A DNA stretch of 64,000 nt from Saccharopolyspora sp. NFXS83 (GTDB lineage: Bacteria > Actinomycetota > Actinomycetes > Mycobacteriales > Pseudonocardiaceae), in the NCBI RefSeq assembly GCF_026241095.1, contig NZ_JAPFGB010000019.1:62001-126000 (forward strand), given 5' to 3'. This document shows, piece after piece, positions 42,561 through 51,883 of the stretch; within the stretch, counting starts at the first letter, position 1, and every line of letters begins with the position of its first letter. The notes under the pieces were generated by a model. It was not told where the DNA came from and ran no database searches. It saw nothing but the letters and a program-made list of their open reading frames with translations. The translations under genes were made by a program, and so were the position numbers.

Positions 42561-44504
42561 TTACGGGGAGGCCGCCAACAGAGGGATGAGTCCGCCCGCG
42601 AGGACCGCCTGCACCTGTCGCTCGGACAGGTGATGGAAGGCGGTGAAAATGTCACCGCGCGTGGTGTTGCGGACGGTGATGTGGCCGCCGTCGGCGACGG
42701 CGGAGCGCGCGGCGTCGATGCGCAGCACGTCGCCGGTGCCGATCCGGTCGTGATCGGCCGGGTCGGTGAAGCGCAGCGGCAGGATGCCGAAGTTGACCAG
42801 GTTCTGCCAGTGGATGCGGGCGAACGACTTCGCCAGCACGACCTGCGCCCCCAGGTAGCGGGGTGTGATCGCGGCGTGCTCGCGCGACGAGCCCTGCCCG
42901 TAGTTGTCGCCGCCGACGATGATGTGCTCGCCGGTGCGTTCGGCGCGGTCCGGGTAGTCGGGGTCGATGCGGGTGAAGGTGAACCGGGCCAGTTCGGGGA
43001 TGTTGGAGCGCAGCGGCAGCGCACGGGCGCCCGCCGGGGAGATCTCGTCGGTGGACACGTCGTCGCCGGTGATCAGCAGCACCGGTGCCTCGATGCTCTC
43101 GGGCAGCGCGGTGAACTCCGGCAGCGCGGAGATGTTGGGGCCTTTCACCGGCTGGACCTGCGCGGCTTCGCCGGGCGGTGGTGGGGCCACGAGCATGGCG
43201 GTGTTGACCGAGGCCCGGTCGGGCAGCGCGACCTCGTGGGTCAGTCCGAGCCGGTCGGCGAGGTCGCGGGGGTCGGTGATCCGGCCGGTCAGCGCGGCGG
43301 CGGTGGCGGTCTCCGGGGAGCACAGCCACACCGAGTCCTGCGGGGTGCCGGAGCGTCCGGGGAAGTTGCGGGGGAAGGTGCGCAGCGAGTTCTGCCCGGA
43401 CGCGGGGGCTTGGCCCATGCCGATGCAGCCCAGGCAGCCCGTTTGGTGCAGGCGGGCGCCCGCCGTGATCAGGTCGCTGAGGGCGCCGATGCGGGCGAGG
43501 TCGGTGAGGATCTCCCGCGAGGTGGGGTTCACGTCGAAGCTGACCTGCGGGGCGGTGTGGTGGCCGCGGACCATGGCCGCGGCCACCGCGAAGTCCCGCA
43601 GCCCCGGGTTCGCCGAGGACCCGATGACGACCTGGCCGACGTCGGTGCCCGCGACCTCCCGCACGGCCACCACGTCACCCGGCGACGAGGGGCGTGCGAT
43701 CAGCGGTTCGAGCCGGGACAGGTCGATGTCCTCGGTGAGGTCGTAGGTGGCGTCGTCGTCGGCGGCCCACTCGGTGAAGTCGGTGTCGCGGTCCTCGGCG
43801 CGTAGGAAGTCCCGCACGGCGTCGTCGGCGGGGAACACGCTGGTCGTGGCGCCCAGTTCGGCGCCCATGTTCGCGATGACGTGGCGGTCCATCGCCGAGA
43901 GCGACGCCAGGCCCGGCCCGTGGTATTCGATGATGCGGCCCGCGCCGCCGGACACGCCGTGGCGGCGCAGCATCTCCAGCACCACGTCCTTGGCCGACAC
44001 CCACGGTGGTGGTGCGCCGGTGAGCCGCACGCCCCACACCCGCGGCATCCGCAGCCGCAGCGGCTGGCCGGTGATGGCCAGTGCCACTTCCAATCCGCCG
44101 ACGCCGATCGCGAGCATCCCCAGGGAGCCGGCGGCGCAGGTGTGGGAGTCGGATCCGGCGAGGGTCTTGCCCGGTGCCCCGAACCGCTGCATGTGGGTGG
44201 GGTGGGAGACGCCGTTGCCGGGGCGGGAGAACCACAGCCCGTAGCGGGCGCAGGCGGTGCGCAGGTAGGTGTGGTCTTCGGCGTTCTTCTCGTCGGCCTG
44301 CAGCAGGTTGTGGTCGACGTATTGGGCGCTGAGCTCGGTGCGGGCCCGGTCCAGGCCGAACGCCTCCAGTTCCTGCATGACCAGGGTGCCGGTGGCGTCC
44401 TGGGTGAGGGTCTGGTCGACGCGCAGCGCGATCTCCGCGTCGGGCGTGGTTTCGCCGTCGACGAGGTGCGCGTCGATGAGTTTGTGCGCCAGCGTCCGCG
44501 GCAT
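42561..44504 (-). CDS. Aconitate hydratase
   Basis: Interconverts citrate and isocitrate through cis-aconitate, using a 4Fe-4S cluster, in the citric acid cycle. The 647-residue length matches the shorter bacterial form related to mitochondrial aconitase and isopropylmalate isomerase rather than the 900-residue AcnA. Cluster cysteines are in SDSHTCAAGSLG and GCLGCIGMGQAPASG; the swivel-domain signature is NYGQGSSREHAA. AGGGGAGGCGCG precedes the ATG. Other substrates within the superfamily are possible, such as 2-methylaconitate or homoaconitate, but no pathway genes next to it indicate one. Confidence 0.9.
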   Translation of the reverse strand: MPRTLAHKLIDAHLVDGETTPDAEIALRVDQTLTQDATGTLVMQELEAFGLDRARTELSAQYVDHNLLQADEKNAEDHTYLRTACARYGLWFSRPGNGVSHPTHMQRFGAPGKTLAGSDSHTCAAGSLGMLAIGVGGLEVALAITGQPLRLRMPRVWGVRLTGAPPPWVSAKDVVLEMLRRHGVSGGAGRIIEYHGPGLASLSAMDRHVIANMGAELGATTSVFPADDAVRDFLRAEDRDTDFTEWAADDDATYDLTEDIDLSRLEPLIARPSSPGDVVAVREVAGTDVGQVVIGSSANPGLRDFAVAAAMVRGHHTAPQVSFDVNPTSREILTDLARIGALSDLITAGARLHQTGCLGCIGMGQAPASGQNSLRTFPRNFPGRSGTPQDSVWLCSPETATAAALTGRITDPRDLADRLGLTHEVALPDRASVNTAMLVAPPPPGEAAQVQPVKGPNISALPEFTALPESIEAPVLLITGDDVSTDEISPAGARALPLRSNIPELARFTFTRIDPDYPDRAERTGEHIIVGGDNYGQGSSREHAAITPRYLGAQVVLAKSFARIHWQNLVNFGILPLRFTDPADHDRIGTGDVLRIDAARSAVADGGHITVRNTTRGDIFTAFHHLSERQVQAVLAGGLIPLLAASP

Positions 44505-44599
44505 CGCGCCTCCCCTGCCCTGTCGTGGCCGATCACCGTCGGTCTCCGGCGGACTACCCGCTCGGCGGCGTGGCGAAACGATCTACCGGGGTGGTGCGG

Positions 44600-46981
44600 T
44601 CAAGCGGGGGCGCCGGTGCGGCGGTGGGCGGGCGCGGCGTGGCGTCCGCCTGCCGCGCCGTGGCGGGCGGCGGAGACGTGCAGGGACAGTTCGCCGCCGA
44701 GAACTTCGACGAGGACTTCGCTGCCTTCGGTCAGGGATCCGTCGAGCAGCAGCGACGCCAGGCGGGTGTCGAGTTCCCGCTGGATCACCCGCCGCAGCGG
44801 TCTGGCGCCGTACTCGCCGCCGGCGCCGCGTTCGGTCAACCACGCCACCGCGGCCGTCGACACCTCCAGGCGCACCCCCTTGTCGTGCAGTTGCGCGGCG
44901 GTGCGTTCCAGCAGCAGCGCGGTGATCTCGCCGAGTTCTCGTTCGCCGAGGGCGCGGAAGACGGTGACCTCGTCGATGCGGTTGAGGAATTCGGGGCGGA
45001 AGAAGCCGCGCAGGTCCTCCAGCAGCAGGGTGGCGAGTTCGTCGGCGGGCGCGGCGGAGTCGAGGATCCGGTCGGAGCCGATGTTGGAGGTCATGATGAT
45101 CACGGTGTTGCGGAAGTCGACCGCGCGGCCTTGGGAGTCGGTCAGCCGTCCGGCGTCGAGGACCTGCAGCAACGTGTTGAACACGTCGGGGTGTGCTTTT
45201 TCGACTTCGTCGAGCAGCACCACCGAGTACGGCTGCCTGCGCACCCGTTCGGTCAGCTGCCCCGCTTCGCCGTAGCCGACGTAGCCCGGTGGGGCGCCGA
45301 TGAGGCGGGAAACGGTGTGCTTGTCCTGGAATTCGCCCATGTCGAACCGGGTCATGCGTTCGGCGTCGCCGAACAGCACCCGCGACAGGGCGCGGGCCAG
45401 TTCGGTCTTGCCGACGCCGGTGGGGCCGAGGAACAGGAAGCTGCCGATGGGGCGTTCCGGGTCGGCCAGGCCCGCTCGGGCGCGGCGCACCGCCTCGGCG
45501 ACCGAGCGCACCGCGACGTCTTGGCCCACGACCCGTTCGGTGAGTCGTTTCTCCAGGTCCAGCAGTCGCCGCCGGTCTTGGGCGGACACTTCGTCGACGG
45601 GGATGCCGGTGCGGCGGGCCACCACGTCGGCGACGTCGGAGGCGCCCACGAGCGGTTCCGGTCCCCACGAGGATCCGCCGCGGCGCATCCGCACCCGCGA
45701 GCAGGCCTGGTCGAGCAGGTCGACGGCCTTGTCGGGCAGGAACCGGTCGGTGAGGTAGCGGTCGGAGAGGTGCGCGGCGGCGTCGAGGGCTTCCGGGGCG
45801 ATCCGCACTCGGTGGTGGGTGCGGTACTTCTCGGCGACGCCTTCGAGGACCCGCACCGTGTCGGGCACGGACGGTTCGGGCACGAGGATCGGCTGGAACC
45901 GGCGTTCCAGCGCCGGGTCCTTCTCGACGTGCTTGCGGTACTCCTCGACGGTGGTGGCGCCGATCAGGTGCAGTTCGCCGCGGGCCAGGGCCGGTTTGAG
46001 CATGGTGCCCGCGTCCATGGAGCCTTCACCGGCGCCCGCTCCGACGATGGAGTGCATCTCGTCGATGAACACGACGACCTCGTCGCGGTGCGAGCGCAGT
46101 TCGGTGAGCACATCGCGGAACCGCTGTTCGAACTCGCCGCGGAACTTCGCGCCCGCGACCATGCCCGCCAGGTCCAGCGACACGAGGCGTTTGCCGGCCA
46201 GGGGCCACGGCACTTCGCGGTCCACGATGCGCTGCGCCAAGCCCTCCACGAGCGCGGTCTTGCCCACCCCGGGGTCGCCGATGAACACCGGGTTGTTCTT
46301 GGAGCGCCGCCCCAGCACTTCCACGGCCTGGTCGATCTCCTCGCCGCGGCCGATCACCGGGTCCAGGCGGCCCGCGCGGGCCAGTTCGGTCATGTCCAGG
46401 CCGAACTCGTCGAGGCGCGGCGTGGCGCTGAGCGCCGAGTTCGACGTGCGGGATCCGCGTGCCCGGTCGCCGCCGCCTTCCATCGCGCGCGCCAGGGCGC
46501 GGCCTGCGACGGATTCGGGGTCGGTGGCCAGGCCCAGCAGCACGTGGCGGGCCCCGACGACTTCGGCGCCCTCCCCCAGCGCCTGCTGGTGGGCGCCGAG
46601 CAGGGCGCGGCGCGCCGAGGACGACAGGATCGGGGCGCGGCGGGCGCCTCCGGACACGGCGTCGACGGTGCCTGCCACGGTGCGCACTCCGGCGGCGAGG
46701 TCGGTGACGCGCACCCCGGAGTCCGACAGCATTTGGGAGGTCGACTCGACCTGGGTCACGGCCCACAGCAGGTGGGTGCTGTCGAGTTCGCGGCTGCCCC
46801 AGTCGACGGTGGCTCGGATCGCTTTGGACACCACGTCGTGGGCTTCGGGGTCGAGCAGGTTCGCCAAGCCGAGCCCACCCGGGCCCGCCTCGGCGCGCCG
46901 CTGCTCACCGCCGCCTTCGACGAGGCTGTTGAGCAGCGAATCGAATGCGGCCGACGCATCGCCTGCACTGCCCCGATCCAC
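44600..46981 (-). CDS. Clp-family AAA+ ATPase lacking the middle domain
   Basis: A 793-residue unfoldase with two AAA modules. The Clp N-domain covers about 38-165. The first module has Walker A GDPGVGKT (235-242) and Walker B VFIDE (304-308); the second has GPTGVGKT (519-526) and VLLDE. The linker between modules (about 428-480) is short and shows neither the long coiled-coil M-domain of ClpB nor the UVR helix of ClpC. The second module also lacks an [ILV]GF loop before FRPEFLNRID, which ClpP-binding partners carry, so ClpP may not be involved. GGAGGTGTACCG precedes the GTG. Confidence 0.9.
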   Translation of the reverse strand: MDRGSAGDASAAFDSLLNSLVEGGGEQRRAEAGPGGLGLANLLDPEAHDVVSKAIRATVDWGSRELDSTHLLWAVTQVESTSQMLSDSGVRVTDLAAGVRTVAGTVDAVSGGARRAPILSSSARRALLGAHQQALGEGAEVVGARHVLLGLATDPESVAGRALARAMEGGGDRARGSRTSNSALSATPRLDEFGLDMTELARAGRLDPVIGRGEEIDQAVEVLGRRSKNNPVFIGDPGVGKTALVEGLAQRIVDREVPWPLAGKRLVSLDLAGMVAGAKFRGEFEQRFRDVLTELRSHRDEVVVFIDEMHSIVGAGAGEGSMDAGTMLKPALARGELHLIGATTVEEYRKHVEKDPALERRFQPILVPEPSVPDTVRVLEGVAEKYRTHHRVRIAPEALDAAAHLSDRYLTDRFLPDKAVDLLDQACSRVRMRRGGSSWGPEPLVGASDVADVVARRTGIPVDEVSAQDRRRLLDLEKRLTERVVGQDVAVRSVAEAVRRARAGLADPERPIGSFLFLGPTGVGKTELARALSRVLFGDAERMTRFDMGEFQDKHTVSRLIGAPPGYVGYGEAGQLTERVRRQPYSVVLLDEVEKAHPDVFNTLLQVLDAGRLTDSQGRAVDFRNTVIIMTSNIGSDRILDSAAPADELATLLLEDLRGFFRPEFLNRIDEVTVFRALGERELGEITALLLERTAAQLHDKGVRLEVSTAAVAWLTERGAGGEYGARPLRRVIQRELDTRLASLLLDGSLTEGSEVLVEVLGGELSLHVSAARHGAAGGRHAAPAHRRTGAPA

Positions 46982-47038
46982 CGGTACACCTCCACATCGG
47001 CGGGCGCCGTCCGCGCCCGCCGCACGCCACCCTAGTGA

Positions 47039-48463
47039 TCAACTGTGCGCGGTCGGGGACCGCCGCCCGCCGCGGCGGTGACCGAGCACCTGTTCCAGCA
47101 GCGCACCGGCCAGCAGTGCCGCGCTGATCACGGCGACGACGGTACCGAGCCGGTGCAGCCCGTCATCGGCGGCGGGCCCGGCGAAGCCGAGTTCGATCAC
47201 GGCCGCCGCGATGTTGGCACCAACATACTGCGAGGTCCGGTACAGCCCGGAGGCCATCCCGGCGTCGGAGGCATCGGCCTGGCGGTACATCGCGGCCTGG
47301 TTGCCGATGTTGTTGAACCCGTTGGGCACGCCCAGCACCGCAGCCACCAGCAGCAGCCACACCAGGGGGCTGGCCGAGTGCAGCCAGGTGAGTCCGAGGC
47401 CACCGGCCAGCAGCGCCACCGATCCGGCGACCAGCACCGGGTGGTGGCCGCGACGGCGCATCACCGGGCCCGCCGCCGCGACCGACACCATCGCCAGCAC
47501 CGCGATCGGCAGCACGACCAGGCCCGCGCCGTCCGGGCTGAGCCCCCGGGCGTTCTGCAACCACATGGGGTAGCCGTAGAACACGGTGTAGAACGCCACG
47601 TAGGTCAGCGCGGTGCGCAGGTAGGTGGCGCTCAGCGCCCGGTTGCGGGCGAGCATCCGCACGTCGGCGAACGGGTCGGGCACCCGCGCTTCGAACGCGA
47701 CGAACGCGGCCACGAGCACGACCAGCGCCGCGGCGAGCCACCAGTTCGGGGTGGCGGTCAGCGACAGCAGGAACAGCATCAGCACCGCCGCGGCCCCGGT
47801 GAACAGCGCCGCGCCCGGCAGGTCGAGGCCGCGCAGCACCTCGGTGATCGAGGCGCGTTCGCGGGGTTCGTCGGCGGGCAGGTACCTCCAGGCGAGCACG
47901 GCGACTCCGACGCCCAGCGGCACGTTGATCAGGAAGATCGACTGCCAGCCCTGCCAGGTCACCAGCACTCCGCCGAGGACGGGGCCGAACGCGACCATCA
48001 CCTGCCCGGCGATGGCCAGCAGGCTCAGCGCCCCTGCGGGCAGCGCCATGCCGCGCCGGTCCGATTCGGCACGCAGCATCGCGACGCCGGCCGGGAACGC
48101 CGCGCAGGTGCCCAGTCCGAGCAGGATGCGCAGCGCGATCAGCCAGCCCAGGTCCGGTGCCAGCGGCGCGAGCAGCGAGCTGAGCACGGTCAGCGCCAGC
48201 GCCACGAGGAACACGCGGCGCGCGCCGACGCGGTCGGCGAGCCTGCCCGCGGTGGGTGAGCCGACGGCGGTGGCCAGGTACAGCCCGGAGATCACCCAGG
48301 ACGCGGCGGCGCCCGCGTCGAACGCGTCCCGGATGTCGATCATCGCGACGGTCATGGTGGAGGCGTTGAGGGCCTGGAGCACGGAGCCGGCGGCGATGGT
48401 CAGCACGAAACCCCGGGGCAGGTGCCGTCCGCCTTCGCGGGTGTCTGCGGGTGGGGCGGTCAC
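47039..48463 (-). CDS. MFS drug:H+ antiporter-type efflux transporter
   Basis: A 474-residue membrane protein with about 14 hydrophobic segments, of the EmrB/QacA-like drug antiporter branch. Typical segments are ISGLYLATAVGSPTAGRLADRVGARRVFL (helix 2 and motif A, shown split as GRLADRVGARR) and GPVLGGVLVTWQGWQSIF, the antiporter motif C. It starts at GTG. Its promoter region contains a symmetric AT-rich element that may be a MarR- or TetR-type operator. The substrate cannot be predicted; a plain efflux pump is the simplest reading. Confidence 0.9.
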   Translation of the reverse strand: MTAPPADTREGGRHLPRGFVLTIAAGSVLQALNASTMTVAMIDIRDAFDAGAAASWVISGLYLATAVGSPTAGRLADRVGARRVFLVALALTVLSSLLAPLAPDLGWLIALRILLGLGTCAAFPAGVAMLRAESDRRGMALPAGALSLLAIAGQVMVAFGPVLGGVLVTWQGWQSIFLINVPLGVGVAVLAWRYLPADEPRERASITEVLRGLDLPGAALFTGAAAVLMLFLLSLTATPNWWLAAALVVLVAAFVAFEARVPDPFADVRMLARNRALSATYLRTALTYVAFYTVFYGYPMWLQNARGLSPDGAGLVVLPIAVLAMVSVAAAGPVMRRRGHHPVLVAGSVALLAGGLGLTWLHSASPLVWLLLVAAVLGVPNGFNNIGNQAAMYRQADASDAGMASGLYRTSQYVGANIAAAVIELGFAGPAADDGLHRLGTVVAVISAALLAGALLEQVLGHRRGGRRSPTAHS

Positions 48464-48482
48464 GTCACGCCAGCCTAGTTCT

Positions 48483-48495
48483 TTAGTTTGCCTAA
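48483..48495. promoter_or_regulatory. Candidate operator TTAGTTTGCCTAA
   Basis: TTAG (48483-48486) and CTAA (48492-48495) form a dyad around TTTGC, and AGTT/AACT give a second overlapping dyad in the same spot. It lies about 20 bases upstream of the efflux pump start, in an AT-rich patch. The pattern suits MarR or TetR repressors of pumps; no such regulator is adjacent. Confidence 0.4.
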
Positions 48496-48592
48496 CTTCA
48501 AAGGTTCGGGGTGCGGATCACCGCGGCGCCGGGTGGTTGTTGCGCGCCCGCAGCACGCGGGGCGCGGAAACCGACGTGAGGACGTGAGCACG

Positions 48593-48775
48593 ATGCAACG
48601 CGGCAGCGACAAGCACGGCTCGCTGCAGGACGACGCGATGGAAAGCGACGTGCGCGGCATGCTCCAGGACAACCACCCCACGCGGGCGCGGGAGGAGCTC
48701 GACGCCGAACCGCCCGCCGACGACGATCCCGCGGTGCTGGACTCCCCCGCTCCGGAGGACGACGAGAACGCCTGA
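48593..48775 (+). CDS. Small acidic protein resembling the N-terminus of DUF2795 proteins
   Basis: A 60-residue acidic protein beginning MQRGSDKHGSLQDDAMESDV. Such a start, followed by MLQDNHPTRAREELDAEPP, resembles the conserved N-terminal half of actinobacterial DUF2795 proteins, which normally continue with the 60-residue DUF2795 domain. Here the frame stops after a DDDPAVLDSPAPEDDEN tail, so the domain is missing. It may be a natural short form or a truncation. GTGAGGACG lies upstream of ATG 48593; a GTG three codons earlier is an alternative. Confidence 0.68.
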   Translation: MQRGSDKHGSLQDDAMESDVRGMLQDNHPTRAREELDAEPPADDDPAVLDSPAPEDDENA

Positions 48776-48785
48776 GCGCCCTGGT

Positions 48786-49178
48786 TCAGGCCGGGTGTTC
48801 GGCGGCGTCGACGGCATCGGCCAGCCGCGCGAGTTCGCGGCTGATGTGGCTGAGCCGTTCGGACATGACGCTGGCGTGCCCGGACAGCGCCCCGGCGTGC
48901 CCGGCGGCGCGCAGCCATTCGGTGATGCCCGCGACTCCGGCGGACATGCCCTCGACGGTGGTGGCGAAGCCGCGGGTGACGTGTTCGAGGTCCTCGACGC
49001 TGTGCGGCATCGCGGGGTCTTGGAGGCGTTCGCCGAGGACCTGGGCGGCTTCGCCGATCTGGGCGGCGACCTCGGCGGTGTAGCGGCCGTCGTCGTCCCC
49101 GGTGCGCGTGGCGCCGGAGCGAGCGGCGGACCGCTGCGTCGGGGCCGGCGGGTGTTGGGAATGTCCGGGGAGGGTCAT
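48786..49178 (-). CDS. Hypothetical helical protein
   Basis: A 130-residue cytosolic protein without a recognised family. The first 30 residues are disordered; the rest is predicted as three or four amphipathic helices (AEVAAQIGEAAQVLGERL, VEDLEHVTRGFATTVEGM, VMSERLSHISRELARLADAV), which could form a helical bundle or coiled coil. Size and regularity vaguely recall WXG-like secreted-protein chaperones, but there is no WXG motif. The start at 49178 has no strong ribosome site. Confidence 0.55.
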   Translation of the reverse strand: MTLPGHSQHPPAPTQRSAARSGATRTGDDDGRYTAEVAAQIGEAAQVLGERLQDPAMPHSVEDLEHVTRGFATTVEGMSAGVAGITEWLRAAGHAGALSGHASVMSERLSHISRELARLADAVDAAEHPA

Positions 49179-49358
49179 AAGGGCTCAGCCAACCCCACTT
49201 GAGCGGTCGAGACCACACCTTCGGGACGAAAGATCCCGAATCCACCCGTTTCCCGCACAACCTCCTCAGCATGTTGCGCATCGGGAAACACTCGGGGTGG
49301 GTGGTGCGAGCCTTCCTGAGACCACGGCCGACGAGCGCGGAGCGAACCGCGGGCGGGG

Positions 49359-50024
49359 TCAGTCCCGCCCGCCCGTGTCGGGGTCCGCCAGCAGCCGCAG
49401 GATCTCGTCGTCGGTGGTCTCCCGGAAACTGCCGTACCACTGCCCCACCGCGCTGAAGTCCACCGGCCGCAGCACGCACAGCACTTCGTCGGCTTCCTGC
49501 TCGAGCGCCGCCACCGCGTCCGGGGCCCCGACCGGCACGGCCAGCACGATCGAACGCGGCTCGGACTCGCGCAGCATCCGGATCGCCGCGCGCGCGGTGG
49601 CACCGGTGGCCAAGCCGTCGTCGACCAGCAGCACGTCGCGCCCCGCGGGCCGTGGGCCGTCGTGCTGGCCGAACCGGGCCTCCCTGCTGCGGGCCTCGGC
49701 GCGTTCCCGTTCGCACTCCTGCTCCAGCGCGGCCGGATCGAGGTGGAACGCCCGCAGCAGCCGCTGGTCGTAGGTGGGCGGGCCGTGGGCGGTGACCGCG
49801 CCCAGCGCGAGTTCCGCCCGCCCGGGGGCGCCGATCTTGCGGGCCACCGCGACCCGCAGCGGCGCGCCCAGCGCGGCGGCGACCTCGGCGGCGACCGGCA
49901 CGCCCCCGCGCGCCAGCCCCAGCACCAGCGGGCGGTGCCAATCGCGGCCGGTGAGGTGGCGGGCCAGCACCTGACCCGCGTGGCGGCGGTCCCGGTAGCG
50001 ACCGGCCGCGCCGATGCCCGCCAT
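49359..50024 (-). CDS. Phosphoribosyltransferase family protein
   Basis: A 221-residue protein with a type I phosphoribosyltransferase fold. The PRPP-binding signature VLLVDDGLATGAT is at 131-143, with an early RGGVPVA flexible-loop region and LGAVTAHG. Members of this stand-alone actinobacterial group often have an unknown substrate; some are linked to phosphate or purine salvage. GGAGGCTCGTG precedes ATG 50024. A short intergenic stretch separates it from the ABC_ATPase-domain gene. Confidence 0.85.
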   Translation of the reverse strand: MAGIGAAGRYRDRRHAGQVLARHLTGRDWHRPLVLGLARGGVPVAAEVAAALGAPLRVAVARKIGAPGRAELALGAVTAHGPPTYDQRLLRAFHLDPAALEQECERERAEARSREARFGQHDGPRPAGRDVLLVDDGLATGATARAAIRMLRESEPRSIVLAVPVGAPDAVAALEQEADEVLCVLRPVDFSAVGQWYGSFRETTDDEILRLLADPDTGGRD

Positions 50025-50107
50025 CACGAGCCTCCGTCCCACCTAGAGGCGCCCTGCTCCCACCACCGAAGGTGCCCGCCGCGCCGGTACCGGGAAACGT
50101 GGCTCGC

Positions 50108-51883
50108 TCAGTCGCGGAAGGACACCACCCGCAGCAGCCGCAGCCGGTTGAGCGCCGCGGCCAGCTCGAACCGTCGCGGCACCGCGAAGTCGCCCACGTA
50201 GCGGGCGTCGACGGCATCGACCCCGCGTTCGGCGACCTCGGCGCCGTAACCGTCGAGGACCTCGGCGACTGTGCGGGTCCCGTCGAGCAGGCCGGAACGC
50301 GCGCACGTCACCAGCGCCAGCCCGATCCCGGTGACCTGGGACGGGTCGACGATCTGCTCGACGGCCCGCAGCTCCACGGTCGACTCCCCCAGCGTCAGCG
50401 CGTCGGTGCCCCGCGCCCGCACCTTCGGGCGTTCGGTGGGGATCGACCGCGGATCCGGCACCCGCCGGCGCACCGGGGGGAACTCGTCGGCCTCCCGGTT
50501 GCGGCCGGTGGGGGTCGCGGCCAGTTCCCGCGCCCGCCCGGTGACCTCCTTGGCCTGGTAGGAGTCCATCATCAGCACCCGGTCGGCGACGTCCACGTAG
50601 TCCCCGGACCCGCCCATCACCAGCACCGTGGAGACACCGCGGGACCGCGACAGGGGGCGGATCAGGTCGAGGAACGGGGTCAGCGGTTCGGATTCCTTCG
50701 CCACCAGCGCCTGCATGCGGGCGTCGCGGATCATCAGGTTCGTGGCGGCGGTGTCCTCGTCGACCAGCAGCACCCCCGCTCCGGCTTCGACGGACTCGAC
50801 GATGGACGCGGCCTGCGAGGTGGAGCCGGAGGCGTTGTCGGTGGAGAAGTCCGCGGTGTCGGCGCCGGTGGGCAGGTGGCTCACGAACGGGCTCACGTCG
50901 ACCCGGTGCACGCGGCGCCCGTCCTCGGCGCGGACCTTCACGGTGTCCTCGCGGGCCACGACCAGTTCGCGGCCGTCACCGGGCACGTGGTCGTAGACGC
51001 CGTTCTCCAGGGCCCGCAGCAGCGTGGACTTGCCGTGGAAGCCGCCGCCGACGATGAGGGTGATGCCCTCCCCGATGCCCATGCCGGTGATCTCGCCCCG
51101 GTTGGGCAGGGTCACGCGCACCCGCATCGACTCCGGCGACGAGAACGGCACCGCGTCGGTCAAGGGGCGTTCGTCGACTCCGCTGCGCCGAGGCAGCACG
51201 GCCCCGTCGGCGACGAACGCCACCAGGTCGCGGGCGGCCAGTTCCTCCCGCAGCGCGTCGGTGTCCTCCACCGATTCCACGAACTCCCGCATCCGCTGCT
51301 GGTCGGCGGTGTCGTGGCGCAGGGCCGCGGCGACCATGTCGGGCAACCGGTCGCACAGGGCGCGTTCGGCGGCGCGGCCGTCGATGCTGCGGCCCCGGCC
51401 GGGCAGATCGATGCCCAGCCGCAACCGCACCCCGCCACCGGGCAGCAGCTGGCACGAGCTGCGGTCGAGCACCTGCTGGCGGCCGGCGTCGACGCGCAGG
51501 TCGCTGCCGCGCAGCCGGTGCTCGGCGGCGCGCACCAGGAACCCGGCCAGGCCGCGTGCCCGCACCGACGTGGACCACAGCTGTGGTGGTAGTGCGGCGG
51601 TGTCGGGATGAACCCGCACTTCGCAGCGGCTGGCGGGCGCGTAGGGGTCGGGCTGGACGCGCTGGACCTCCAGGTCGAACCCGTCGAACGACCAAGTGCC
51701 GGTGAGGGATTTGTAGCGGCCGTAGCCGGCGCCGTGCAGGTCGCGCAGGGCGCCGCGCAGCCCGTCGGCGTCGCGGGCGCCGGCGTGCCCGCCGGGGTCG
51801 CCGCGGCCGGTGGTGGTGCGGTGTTCGTGGCGGCGGCGCCCGTCGCGCCGGGGGCCGCCGGGGCCGCTGGGTCGTTGTGCCAT
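50108..51883 (-). CDS. ABC_ATPase-domain protein (MRB1590-like)
   Basis: A 591-residue protein of the family whose best-known member is the trypanosome RNA-editing factor MRB1590. After an N-terminal domain of about 230 residues, an ABC-type ATPase domain carries the P-loop GGGFHGKSTLLRALE near residue 277 and a Walker B region in GAGVLLVDEDTAATNL. DNASGSTSQAAS looks like a signature-type loop. The first 40 residues are rich in Gly and Arg and probably disordered. Bacterial members are widespread and largely unstudied. Start at ATG 51883 lacks a clear ribosome site. Confidence 0.8.
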   Translation of the reverse strand: MAQRPSGPGGPRRDGRRRHEHRTTTGRGDPGGHAGARDADGLRGALRDLHGAGYGRYKSLTGTWSFDGFDLEVQRVQPDPYAPASRCEVRVHPDTAALPPQLWSTSVRARGLAGFLVRAAEHRLRGSDLRVDAGRQQVLDRSSCQLLPGGGVRLRLGIDLPGRGRSIDGRAAERALCDRLPDMVAAALRHDTADQQRMREFVESVEDTDALREELAARDLVAFVADGAVLPRRSGVDERPLTDAVPFSSPESMRVRVTLPNRGEITGMGIGEGITLIVGGGFHGKSTLLRALENGVYDHVPGDGRELVVAREDTVKVRAEDGRRVHRVDVSPFVSHLPTGADTADFSTDNASGSTSQAASIVESVEAGAGVLLVDEDTAATNLMIRDARMQALVAKESEPLTPFLDLIRPLSRSRGVSTVLVMGGSGDYVDVADRVLMMDSYQAKEVTGRARELAATPTGRNREADEFPPVRRRVPDPRSIPTERPKVRARGTDALTLGESTVELRAVEQIVDPSQVTGIGLALVTCARSGLLDGTRTVAEVLDGYGAEVAERGVDAVDARYVGDFAVPRRFELAAALNRLRLLRVVSFRD

